A stretch of 6,083 nt of DNA from contig DATAYF010000022.1 in assembly GCA_036272735.1 (NCBI GenBank), positions 1 to 6,083 on the forward strand. The letters run 5' to 3'. The notes under the pieces are model-generated. The model ran no database searches, was not told the origin of the DNA, and saw nothing but the letters and a program-made list of their open reading frames with translations. This document shows, piece after piece, positions 1 through 5,411 of this stretch. The DNA comes from DATAYF01 sp036272735 (GTDB lineage Bacteria; Chloroflexota; Ktedonobacteria; Ktedonobacterales; Ktedonobacteraceae). Numbering within the stretch: position 1 is the first letter of the stretch; the number at the start of each line of letters is the position of its first letter. The translations under genes were made by a program, and so were the position numbers.

Positions 1-142
1 TTGCTCCTTCTGACTCACCATTTCTCTTGTCATCAGGATACCATACAAACCACCGTCACTGATCAGGTCACTCAAACAAGTCCGAGGCTTCTCTTCAGAC
101 TTTTCCTCCCTGTTCATTTCTCCGAAACGTGGCTCATTTCCG
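1..142 (-). other. 3' flank of tnpB; probable IS607 right end / omega-RNA region
   Basis: This stretch lies directly downstream of the TnpB stop codon on the minus strand. No convincing gene is seen; the open frame on the plus strand is low-complexity shadow sequence. In IS607 and IS605 elements the guide (omega) RNA is made from the 3' end of tnpB and the right end of the element, so that RNA would be expected to start inside the coding tail and run through here. I could not identify the exact transposon end or a clear terminal hairpin. The assignment rests on position and family knowledge, not on a recognised motif. Confidence 0.3.
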
Positions 143-1435
143 TTATCCGAAACTTGAACTTTTATGGACAAAGCCATAATCGCCCGGTTCGGTTGCTCTT
201 TCAACCAGAGCAGTTTCACTTCTCATTGCTGAGAAGCCAGAGCCGCCCTGTCCAGAGCCGTCAAATCCCGCGTAACTCGCGGTACTCATCAATTCAAGAT
301 ACGCCAAAAGTTCTAGATTTCGCGCTGCATTCAGATCTCTGTCAATCACCAATCCGCACTCCTGGCACACATAGACCCGGTCAGCGAGCTGCAAATCCGC
401 ATGATACCAGCCACAGCCGGAACACGTTTTGCTCGATGGTTCCCACCGGGAGATGACATGGATCTGCACGCCAACTTGCTCGGCTTTGTAGGTCAATTGC
501 CGACGAAACTCAGACAGGCCCACATCCGCGATGGCACGGGCCAGCTTACGGTTCTTGAGCATGCCCGATACGCCCAGATCCTCGATGCCGATTACGGCAG
601 GCCGCTTCTCTGCTGGCTTGGTTTTTGCCACCAGGGAAGCGGTGGCTTTGTGCAAGCCATCTTCGCGGATATGAGCTATCTTGGCATGCATACGAGCCAA
701 TTTCTGTTGGGCTTTTTTGCGGTTGGCTGAGCATTTCTGCTTGCGCGAGTGCCAACGGGAAAGGCGTTGTAGCTTCTTCAAACGAGTGCGCAAGGCTTTG
801 GGATTGGGGATCTCGCGGCCATCGGAGACGACTGCCAGTGTTTTGATGCCGAGATCGATGCCAATCACGGGGCCAGTGGCGGGCAACGGCTCAGCTACCT
901 CTTGCGCTACTTGGATCGAAACGTACCACCTTCCTGCACACTCGCTCACGGTAGCCTGCGCCACTTTTGCACCCACGGGGAGATAGCCATGCTCTTTGAG
1001 ACGGAGTATACCCAGGCGCGGAAGCTGGATGCTCTTTTCAAAGACATGGATAGCGCCCGTCAAGCGGAAGCTCCCAATGCCTTTTTTACGACTCTTGAAT
1101 TTGGGATAGCCACACTTGCCACGAAACTGTCCCTGTTTCTTCAAGGTGGCCTTGCGGAAGAAGTGCTTGAAAGCATCATCCAGGTCAATCAGGGCTTCTT
1201 GTGGTGCGCTTTTGCTGACTTCGTACATATAAGGAAACTCGGTGGCTTTGAGTCCATTGAGTTCTTTATGCAGATCACGAGCCGATGGCATGCGATTTCC
1301 AGCCGCGCGGGCTTCCTGTTTGCGCGCCAGGCCCCAATTGTAGGCTTTCCTCGCACATCCAGCGTGTTTGAGGCAAGCCGTGATCTGTTCATTATTCAGG
1401 TCGAACTCAACCTTGTAGCCACGCATGATCTTCAC
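143..1435 (-). CDS. tnpB: TnpB, RNA-guided RuvC-type endonuclease of an IS607-type element
   Basis: This is a transposon-encoded RNA-guided nuclease, ancestral to Cas12. It binds an omega-RNA from the element's right end and cuts DNA next to a short motif. From the chosen GTG start it has about 430 residues, the usual size. The N-terminal half is the basic helical/WED-like region (RKAYNWGLARKQEA, residues 29-42). The RuvC blocks follow: GIDLG with Asp194, IGIEDLG with Glu285, and the DRDLNAARNL block near residues 365-374. A four-cysteine zinc ribbon (CSGCG...CQECG, Cys338, 341, 357, 360) lies between the last two blocks. All key residues are present, so it looks active. The GTG at 1435 is favoured: AGAGGA lies 6 nt upstream, and the start overlaps the upstream stop as GTGA, pointing to translational coupling with tnpA. 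An ATG three codons later (1426) is the alternative. The Gly/Ser-rich tail after residue 378 is typical of tails that double as RNA template. Confidence 0.93.
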   Translation of the reverse strand: MKIMRGYKVEFDLNNEQITACLKHAGCARKAYNWGLARKQEARAAGNRMPSARDLHKELNGLKATEFPYMYEVSKSAPQEALIDLDDAFKHFFRKATLKKQGQFRGKCGYPKFKSRKKGIGSFRLTGAIHVFEKSIQLPRLGILRLKEHGYLPVGAKVAQATVSECAGRWYVSIQVAQEVAEPLPATGPVIGIDLGIKTLAVVSDGREIPNPKALRTRLKKLQRLSRWHSRKQKCSANRKKAQQKLARMHAKIAHIREDGLHKATASLVAKTKPAEKRPAVIGIEDLGVSGMLKNRKLARAIADVGLSEFRRQLTYKAEQVGVQIHVISRWEPSSKTCSGCGWYHADLQLADRVYVCQECGLVIDRDLNAARNLELLAYLELMSTASYAGFDGSGQGGSGFSAMRSETALVERATEPGDYGFVHKSSSFG

Positions 1436-1614
1436 GAAGCATCCTCTGCTTTCATCACCTGTTCCACACACTGCTTCATTTTTTCTGCACGCCGTTTCGA
1501 CGTGCGCCGCCCATAGATACGACTTGCCATACTGGTGATCACCGCGATGAAAGCATCCACCAGATCATTATCGGTATCGCTCGGAAAGATAACCTCCAGG
1601 CGCACGCATGCCAC
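1432..1614 (-). pseudogene. tnpA: C-terminal remnant of IS607-type serine recombinase TnpA
   Basis: About 60 codons are open and end in TGA overlapping the tnpB GTG start. The peptide contains RLEVIFPSDTDNDLVDAF followed by IAVITSMASRIYGRR and a basic tail. This matches the end of the IS607 transposase family: the end of the resolvase catalytic domain, then the long helix with the (S/A)R-hydrophobic-YGRR signature. The MerR-like DNA-binding N-terminus and the catalytic Ser region are missing. The frame continues upstream to a TAA at about 1690-1692, but those 25 or so codons do not look like recombinase, so homology seems to break near 1605-1617. The apparent start is a GTG and is probably not a genuine one. 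In the intact family, TnpA inserts the circular intermediate by serine recombination. Here only the stub remains, and it could still serve to load ribosomes onto tnpB. Confidence 0.72.
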
Positions 1615-1860
1615 GTCTGAGCCGTCCCTCCACAGACCTTCACGTTCCCTGGGGTTCAGGAGAGAGGCGTATCCGATGCCGACCCCGTCTTACTTCTTAG
1701 TTATTCTCTCACAGGGGCAAGAACGTGGAAACCCATTCACCGCTGCCCCAAACAAGGACTCGCTTGTATCCCCTTGCCTGCAAGGGCCAGGGTCTTCCGC
1801 TCGGAGGGATAAAATACCAGAGATACCCCTAAAAGTCAACATTTTGTTTAGCTATTAATA
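1615..1860. other. Junction region; possible decayed end of another tnpB-type element
   Basis: Recombinase similarity ends here and no gene is recognised. A short hairpin CCCTTGC-ct-GCAAGGG lies at 1771-1786, preceded on the plus strand by GCTTGTAT. Its layout resembles the terminal hairpin of IS605-type right ends, and it is loosely similar to the hairpin at 5823-5843 on the opposite strand. A plus-strand frame (1535-1858) runs open through this hairpin, as tnpB tails often do, but shows no recognisable TnpB motif. The reading as a second element's end, against which the tnpA remnant was truncated, is tentative. Confidence 0.22.
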
Positions 1861-2394
1861 ACCCTCTGTCGAGCGGATGATCCCACGTCTGAAGCGCACT
1901 GCTCTCATGATGAGAGCAGGATTCTCACCTTTCGGATCAATTTCCCACCCTTCAGTTCAAAAATGGGTCCTGGGCACTTGCGGTAGTTTGATTACCGTAG
2001 AGTTATGAAGGTGATTGCTTTCTCCAATTCGCAAACACCATTGGCACCACTGGTTAAGTGTGCCAGTCTTAGGCCAACGACGCGGTACCCAGAGGACCAT
2101 TTTCCAAGAATGCGCTTGAGAAGCGTCTCCATGCCTTTATTAATTCGCCACATTGACAGCCCATTGGCGTCAAGCATGATATGACGGAGTGTCCTCTGTT
2201 TGGGCAGAAAGAAGCAATTTCTCTTGAAATTGCACTCTCGAAAAGTCGGTCTTGCCGCTTTTTTCTCTCAATTCGAACAAAATTGGCTCCCTTTTCTTTC
2301 CTATTCCGAGTTTTGGTTCCAACTATAGCGTGGTTTGCCAATCGGTTTGTCCTTTTTTGACATTTTATGGGTCAAGAGCCTGCTGGTCAGTTTA
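1861..2394. other. Intergenic stretch, no recognised gene
   Basis: Short overlapping minus-strand frames at 1992-2177 and 2069-2341 contain no known motif, overlap each other out of frame and lack good ribosome binding sites. They may be decayed coding sequence but cannot be named. Small dyads are present: a 10-bp palindrome at 1899-1919, and a 7-bp stem GCAATTT-ctcttg-AAATTGC at 2214-2233 with no T-tract. The stretch is AT-richer than its neighbours in the 2200-2390 part. Confidence 0.5.
1899..1919. repeat. 21-bp near-perfect palindrome
   Basis: CTGCTCTCAT and ATGAGAGCAG flank a single central G. The 10-bp arms are perfect. There is no T-tract, and no adjacent gene start gives it a clear role. 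It could be a protein-binding dyad or part of a decayed element end. Confidence 0.5.
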
Positions 2395-2528
2395 TGGTTC
2401 TCCCGCAGGCTCGATGATGAAAAGCTCAAGCACAACGAAGAGGAGGATGGAGATCCGTGCAGCGAGCCATCTCTCTGTCTGAATCTTCTCTCATTTTCCC
2501 TTGTATCATCGAGCCTGTGGGAGAACCA
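2395..2528. repeat. 134-bp inverted-repeat unit (24-bp arms), MITE-like
   Basis: The arms at 2395-2418 and 2505-2528 are inverted copies, beginning TGGTTCTCCCGCAGGCTCGA on the left. The single difference pairs G2405 with T2518, a G-U wobble in plus-strand RNA, and another G-U pair (2419/2504) extends the stem inward. The interior of about 86 bp is purine-rich then pyrimidine-rich and has no obvious gene. Size and arm length fit a small non-autonomous element or a large RNA hairpin. I found no target-site duplication at the edges. It ends about 60 bp before the promoter of the hydrolase gene. Confidence 0.7.
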
Positions 2529-2591
2529 ACACGTGATTCACAGGATTGCCTTTCCCCTCAAAATTATGAAGCAAAACGCTAAAACAAAAGA

Positions 2592-2621
2592 TAGACATTT
2601 ACCTCTTCTATAAGCTATGAT
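2592..2621 (+). promoter_or_regulatory. Sigma-70-type promoter of the hydrolase gene
   Basis: TAGACA (2592-2597) and TATGAT (2616-2621) are separated by 18 bp. Each hexamer differs from consensus at one position. Transcription would start near 2628, giving a leader of about 40 nt before the ATG at 2667. It overlaps the palindrome at 2618-2634. Confidence 0.6.
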
Positions 2622-2634
2622 ACCCTCGGTATCA
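2618..2634. promoter_or_regulatory. Palindromic operator candidate overlapping -10 and start site
   Basis: TGATACC-ctc-GGTATCA is a perfect 7-bp dyad with a 3-bp centre. It covers the last bases of the -10 hexamer and the predicted start site, where a repressor would block RNA polymerase. The regulator is not in the window, and I cannot assign the family from the site alone. As RNA it would be a weak hairpin at the very 5' end. Confidence 0.45.
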
Positions 2635-2666
2635 AAAGCAGAGATAGAAAGGAAAAGAAAGACATT

Positions 2667-3617
2667 ATGAGCGAACTGACTTTCTACATCCTCCAGGAGC
2701 AACTCATGGAGTTGTACAATGCTAAGGAGTACAGCCGGGCGTTTGAACTCGTTGAACAGGAGAAGGCAAGCTTCCCTGATCACTCTCGTGAAATCGCCTA
2801 TTGGCGTCTCTGCATGCACGCCCAACTCGGCAAGCCAGCAGAAGCTCTGCATATTTTCCGCGAGGCTCTAGATCGAGGCGAATGGTTTCCACCCAAATGG
2901 CTGAAAGATGATCCTGATCTGGCCTCGCTACAACAACTGCCAGAGTTTCAGGAAATGGCCGAGATCTGTCTCCAGCGTCTCAAAGAGGCACAGGCCAATG
3001 CACAACCCGAATTACTTGTCAGAAAGCCAGAGGCGCAGCAAGAAGCGTTTCCACTGCTGATTGCTATGCATGGTAATACCGGCAACATGCACAATACCGT
3101 TGAACACTGGAGCAATGTCATCACTCATAACTGGCTGCTGGCCGTGCCACAGTCTTCGCAAATCGTTGGGCAGGATGCTTTTGTCTGGGATGAGCGCGAA
3201 ATCGGTATCAACGAGATACGCGAGCATCTGACCAAGCTCTCTCGCGAATATTCCATCGATCCAGGACGCGTAGTGCTCGGCGGCTTCTCGATGGGCGGCG
3301 GTCAGGCAATCTGGATGGCGCTGCACCAGTCGATCAAGACGCGCGGCTTCGTCGTTCTGGGACCCTACTTGCGCGAGGCTGAATTAGAGGCTCTACCTGC
3401 TCTGCTCGCCTCCCAGAAGCCCGCTGGCCTGCGCGGCTCTATTCTCGTTGGCGACAAAGATACTGAATGCCTGAAGATCTCGCGTAAGGTTGTTGAGATC
3501 ATGCAGGAATACGATCTCCCCTGCGAAATTGAAATCCGCCCCAGCCTGGATCATAGCTATCCACCAGATTTTGCGGAGTATGTGCTCAAAGGGCTGGCGT
3601 TCATCGAGCAGGGATAA
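2667..3617 (+). CDS. Alpha/beta hydrolase (esterase/phospholipase-carboxylesterase type) with TPR-like N-terminal domain
   Basis: A cytosolic serine hydrolase of 316 residues; no signal peptide or membrane segment is seen. Residues about 1-110 form helical pairs (LYNAKEYSRAFELVEQEK, LGKPAEALHIFREALDRG, then DDPDLASLQQLPEFQ), the pattern of tetratricopeptide repeats. Residues about 128-313 are the hydrolase: the oxyanion-hole segment LIAMHGNTGN (131-140), the nucleophile elbow GGFSMGGG with Ser208, the acid in GDKDTE (Asp265 likely), and the catalytic His296 in LDHSYPPDF. Spacing fits the phospholipase/carboxylesterase and PHB-depolymerase-like group. The substrate cannot be told. The TPR front end suggests a protein-protein contact. 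An AAAGGAAAAG purine tract precedes the ATG, with AGGA about 13 nt away, so initiation may be only moderate. The gene stands alone, with its own promoter and operator candidate, and is followed by a series of hairpins. Confidence 0.88.
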   Translation: MSELTFYILQEQLMELYNAKEYSRAFELVEQEKASFPDHSREIAYWRLCMHAQLGKPAEALHIFREALDRGEWFPPKWLKDDPDLASLQQLPEFQEMAEICLQRLKEAQANAQPELLVRKPEAQQEAFPLLIAMHGNTGNMHNTVEHWSNVITHNWLLAVPQSSQIVGQDAFVWDEREIGINEIREHLTKLSREYSIDPGRVVLGGFSMGGGQAIWMALHQSIKTRGFVVLGPYLREAELEALPALLASQKPAGLRGSILVGDKDTECLKISRKVVEIMQEYDLPCEIEIRPSLDHSYPPDFAEYVLKGLAFIEQG

Positions 3618-3634
3618 CTTGCTTCCATCGCAAC

Positions 3635-3700
3635 CACGCACTCATGATTTATTGGATTCTCCCGTGAAAACGCGCAAATCCAATAAATCATGAGTGCGTG
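3635..3700. repeat. 24-bp perfect inverted repeat, hairpin 1 of 3
   Basis: The arms at 3635-3658 and 3677-3700 are perfect inverse copies (left arm starts CACGCACTCATGATTTATTG) around an 18-nt loop. It begins 17 nt after the hydrolase stop codon, where a terminator or 3' stabilising hairpin is expected. No T-tract follows on either strand, so it is not a canonical intrinsic terminator. It may protect or process the mRNA 3' end. Confidence 0.7.
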
Positions 3701-3721
3701 TCTGAACTAAGTGACCCCGGA

Positions 3722-3796
3722 AGAGGGAGGCCCAGGATTCCATGTAAAAATCACTCACTATGAGTGATTTTTACACGGAATCCTGGGCCTCCCTCT
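3722..3796. repeat. 36-bp near-perfect inverted repeat, hairpin 2 of 3
   Basis: The arms at 3722-3757 and 3761-3796 pair at 35 of 36 positions around a CTA loop (left arm starts AGAGGGAGGCCCAGGATTCC). The one difference, A3742 opposite C3776, is an A-C clash in plus-strand RNA but a U-G wobble in minus-strand RNA. That would suit a role in transcripts arriving from the minus-strand membrane-protein gene. Each strand has a run of five T or A inside the stem, but there is no T-tract after it. It lies between convergent genes. Confidence 0.72.
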
Positions 3797-3814
3797 GAGA
3801 TAAGCAACCTAGTC

Positions 3815-3864
3815 TCACCAAAGCTGTGTAAGATCCCACAGTGGCTCTGACACAGCTTTGGTGA
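3815..3864. repeat. 15-bp perfect inverted repeat, hairpin 3 of 3
   Basis: TCACCAAAGCTGTGT (3815-3829) and ACACAGCTTTGGTGA (3850-3864) flank a 20-nt loop. It follows hairpin 2 by 18 nt and is unrelated to it in sequence. It lacks a T-tract. It could act on minus-strand transcripts from the membrane-protein gene, or belong to the same hairpin cluster. Confidence 0.6.
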
Positions 3865-4109
3865 TAAACTCATCTATATTTCGAGCCATACTCCAGTGAT
3901 CCTCGCAAGATGTTCACTACTAAGGCTCATCCTCCATTTTCTGTGTGGGGCCAACAGGAAGGAAGGTCAGCGCGAAAGATGATGTTGGACGGTGACCGTT
4001 GCCCAAACCTTTGCGCCATCCGTGTTTCCTGCGAAAGGCGAGCAGCTTGACGGAGACGCGTCTGCCCGGGATGGATCGCTGACACACTCGGAGCCAACTC
4101 TGTAGAACG
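3865..4109. other. Intergenic, 3' of the membrane-protein gene; no recognised gene
   Basis: Minus-strand frames (for example 3920-4120) cross this region. They have no ribosome binding site and no motif I recognise, and they run out of frame into the neighbouring gene. The even base use leaves open a decayed coding remnant, but I see no support for a present-day gene. Confidence 0.45.
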
Positions 4110-4616
4110 CTATGTCGCACGAAGCTTGAACACCTTGTTTTGAGCGATGCTCACCCCAAGGGAAACGAGAAACCCACCGAGGATCAGCCAAAAGCCTGGA
4201 GCAAGAACTCTGGTCCCTCTCAAAGCCCACGGTCCTGTGGCACCACAGTAAAAGAGGCAATAGCCGATATAGGAGATGAAGAGAAAGACGCACAAACTCA
4301 CGATGACAAAGATCAGATGGAGAACGAAGAAGACTCGTTTCCCTTTACCGAAAAGCCCAGCAAGGGAGGTCAAAATCCCCGTCAGGAGAGGAAGCAGCGG
4401 GAAGAAATAGAAGCCGACTATTGCTCCTGAAGACCAATCAAACCTGAGAAAAGTCACCTGGCCCACGAGCAGCAACCAGAACGAGCTGGTGTCACTGTGG
4501 GGGAAAGGCTCAGAAAAGGTTGTGATGATCCAGGGCAGGAACAGACCACTGATCAGAAGCGCTGACCCCAGCAGGCCAATCACATGGACACGACGTGGGA
4601 TGGAGAGGGGTGACAT
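4110..4616 (-). CDS. Four-helix integral membrane protein of unknown function
   Basis: The product is 168 residues from the ATG at 4616, which has an excellent ribosome binding site (AAAGGAG about 8 nt upstream). Hydrophobic helices are visible at about residues 12-34 (ending GLFLPWIITTF), 63-89 (GAIVGFYFFPLLPLLTGILT), 95-123 (FFVLHLIFVIVSLCVFLFIS) and 141-158 (GFWLILGGFLVSLGVSIA). A positive SIPRR cap before helix 1 suggests a cytoplasmic N-terminus, and the last helix ends in a short basic tail. Cys120 and Cys124 sit near the end of helix 3. I do not recognise a family; small four-helix proteins of this kind are common hypothetical genes. The frame is open upstream to an ATG at 4715 (201 residues), itself preceded by AGAGGTG, but that extension would be translated through a terminator hairpin and does not look like a signal peptide. 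The shorter form is preferred. Confidence 0.72.
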   Translation of the reverse strand: MSPLSIPRRVHVIGLLGSALLISGLFLPWIITTFSEPFPHSDTSSFWLLLVGQVTFLRFDWSSGAIVGFYFFPLLPLLTGILTSLAGLFGKGKRVFFVLHLIFVIVSLCVFLFISYIGYCLFYCGATGPWALRGTRVLAPGFWLILGGFLVSLGVSIAQNKVFKLRAT

Positions 4617-4654
4617 AGAAAGATCTCCTTTCAGACAAGCTAAGAACGGCAGAC

Positions 4655-4688
4655 AAAAAAACGCCCCAGACGCGTGTCTGGGGCGTTT
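4655..4688 (-). terminator. Rho-independent terminator in the leader of the membrane-protein gene
   Basis: On the minus strand a 13-bp perfect GC-rich stem (AAACGCCCCAGAC / GTCTGGGGCGTTT) with a 4-nt loop runs straight into a T-tract of seven T. This is a textbook intrinsic terminator, directed only toward the minus-strand gene. It ends about 40 nt before the ATG at 4616, leaving no room for a promoter after it. It either closes a lost upstream unit or acts as an attenuator. Confidence 0.85.
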
Positions 4689-4774
4689 CCCGGCTTCCAA
4701 TGGGGACACTTGCATTGATGCACCTCTGATCCTGCATGGCCTGTTCCCCTCACCTCTGTTTTTCTTGATGCCCT

Positions 4775-4804
4775 ATTCTATCTCCTGTCATCTCGTTTCA
4801 CCAA
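4775..4804 (-). promoter_or_regulatory. Candidate promoter for the membrane-protein gene
   Basis: On the minus strand TTGGTG (4804-4799) and TAGAAT (4780-4775) are 18 bp apart. The match is moderate. It would give a leader of about 150 nt that includes the terminator at 4655-4688. It lies back to back with the stronger plus-strand promoter at 4848-4877. Confidence 0.3.
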
Positions 4805-4847
4805 CCTGGTAGGCCCGTTCGTACAGAAAACGATCATTCTTTCCTGA

Positions 4848-4877
4848 TTGACACCCTTGCACATCATTTCATATACT
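4848..4877 (+). promoter_or_regulatory. Strong sigma-70-type promoter for the deazaflavin-family gene
   Basis: A perfect TTGACA (4848-4853) and TATACT (4872-4877, one mismatch to TATAAT) are separated by 18 bp. Transcription would start near 4884, giving an untranslated leader of about 170 nt before the ATG at 5058. It is the best promoter in the window. Confidence 0.72.
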
Positions 4878-4912
4878 TAGGCCATAGAACGTGTGGTGTG
4901 CGTCGGCGCACA

Positions 4913-4962
4913 GTGCTCTGCTTCATCACTCTCCGAGGAGGGGAGGTGAGATTCTTGAGCAC
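4913..4962 (+). promoter_or_regulatory. Structured 5' leader hairpin of the deazaflavin-family gene
   Basis: GTGCTC (4913-4918) pairs with GAGCAC (4957-4962). Inside, TCACTCTCC can pair with GGGGAGGTGA allowing G-U, giving a long imperfect stem. Just upstream is TGTGCG-tcgg-CGCACA (4897-4912). The whole leader seems able to fold. It does not match a riboswitch class that I can name. It also holds a purine-rich AGGAGGGGAGGTGAG that could mimic a ribosome binding site but is about 100 nt from the chosen start. Confidence 0.3.
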
Positions 4963-5023
4963 CTTTCAGCGGACCTCGCCTGGGACAGTCCCCCATATGA
5001 TATGGAAGCCTGCCCAGAGCATG

Positions 5024-5037
5024 GGCCCAATTGGGCC
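5024..5037. promoter_or_regulatory. 14-bp perfect palindrome just upstream of the start codon
   Basis: GGCCCAATTGGGCC is a perfect dyad about 20 bp before the ATG at 5058. A second dyad CCATAT-g-ATATGG lies at 4993-5005. Being well downstream of the promoter, it could be a roadblock-type operator or a small RNA hairpin masking the start region. No regulator is nearby. Confidence 0.35.
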
Positions 5038-5057
5038 AGAGAAACAAGAGCAAACCG

Positions 5058-5411
5058 ATGAACGAAACCCACACGATTGTTCGCCATCCCAGGCCGCCTC
5101 AGCCTGTCCGAATCCTGGTTAACGCGGTCGTTTCGACCATCTTGCGTTCCCGATGGCATAGCATGAGGAGCGATCGGCTCCTGCTTCTGACGTTTACTGG
5201 GCGCAGGAGTGGGAAAGTGTTTACGACGCCAATACGCTATGTACAAGAGGGCAAAACCTTACGGATGACCGTGGTCTATTCCTGGTGGAAGAATCTGGTT
5301 GGAGGAGTTACAGTGCGCATCCTGCTACGTGGACAAATGCGTACAGGCACTACAGAGGTGCTCCCTGAGAAAGATGGAGAGGTCGTGGTCAAGATCCATC
5401 TGAAAGGATAA
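5058..5411 (+). CDS. Nitroreductase-family deazaflavin (F420)-dependent oxidoreductase-like protein, probably C-terminally truncated
   Basis: A member of the Ddn-like split-beta-barrel family, which binds F420 (or flavin/heme in relatives) and reduces quinones, nitro compounds or other small molecules. The product is 117 residues from ATG 5058. Diagnostic parts are the N-terminal helix RILVNAVVSTILRSRWHSM (residues 18-36), the core strand and phosphate-binding turn LLLLTFTGRRSGKVFTTPIR (41-60), YVQEGKTL (61-68), the WWKNLVGG motif (76-83) and the following strand VTVRILLRGQMRTGTTEV. The family normally adds a C-terminal helix of about 20-30 residues after this barrel; here the protein stops at KIHLKG, directly against a long palindrome, so the end is probably lost or replaced. 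A TTG at 5031 is an alternative in-frame start; neither start has a strong ribosome binding site. The gene has its own promoter and structured leader. Whether it still binds cofactor is uncertain. Confidence 0.75.
   Translation: MNETHTIVRHPRPPQPVRILVNAVVSTILRSRWHSMRSDRLLLLTFTGRRSGKVFTTPIRYVQEGKTLRMTVVYSWWKNLVGGVTVRILLRGQMRTGTTEVLPEKDGEVVVKIHLKG

Noticed and set aside
1..456. Plus-strand 151-codon open frame
   Set aside because: It overlaps the tnpB 3' end on the opposite strand, is Ser/Gln/His-rich with no domain, and is best explained as a shadow.
902..1516. Plus-strand 204-codon open frame
   Set aside because: It lies opposite tnpB, whose RuvC and zinc-ribbon motifs are clear; the plus-strand translation has no recognised motif.
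1611..1891. Direct repeat CCACGTCTGA at 1611-1620 and 1882-1891
   Set aside because: A 10-bp match is expected by chance several times in a window this size, and the flanks do not extend it.
1992..2341. Two overlapping minus-strand frames that could be a decayed gene
   Set aside because: Neither shows a family motif or ribosome binding site, and I could not join them into one recognisable protein.
3635..3864. CRISPR-like array
   Set aside because: The repeats are inverted pairs with unrelated sequences, not direct repeats with spacers.
3920..4293. Minus-strand frames crossing the end of the membrane-protein gene
   Set aside because: They overlap a better gene in another frame and have no initiation signals; at most they are decayed sequence.
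4898..5122. Small plus-strand frame in the leader, preceded by AGGAGGGGAGGTGAG, that could encode a leader peptide from the TTG at 4955
   Set aside because: Its composition is Pro/Ser/Gln-rich without meaning, it overlaps the deazaflavin-family gene out of frame, and the TTG start is speculative.
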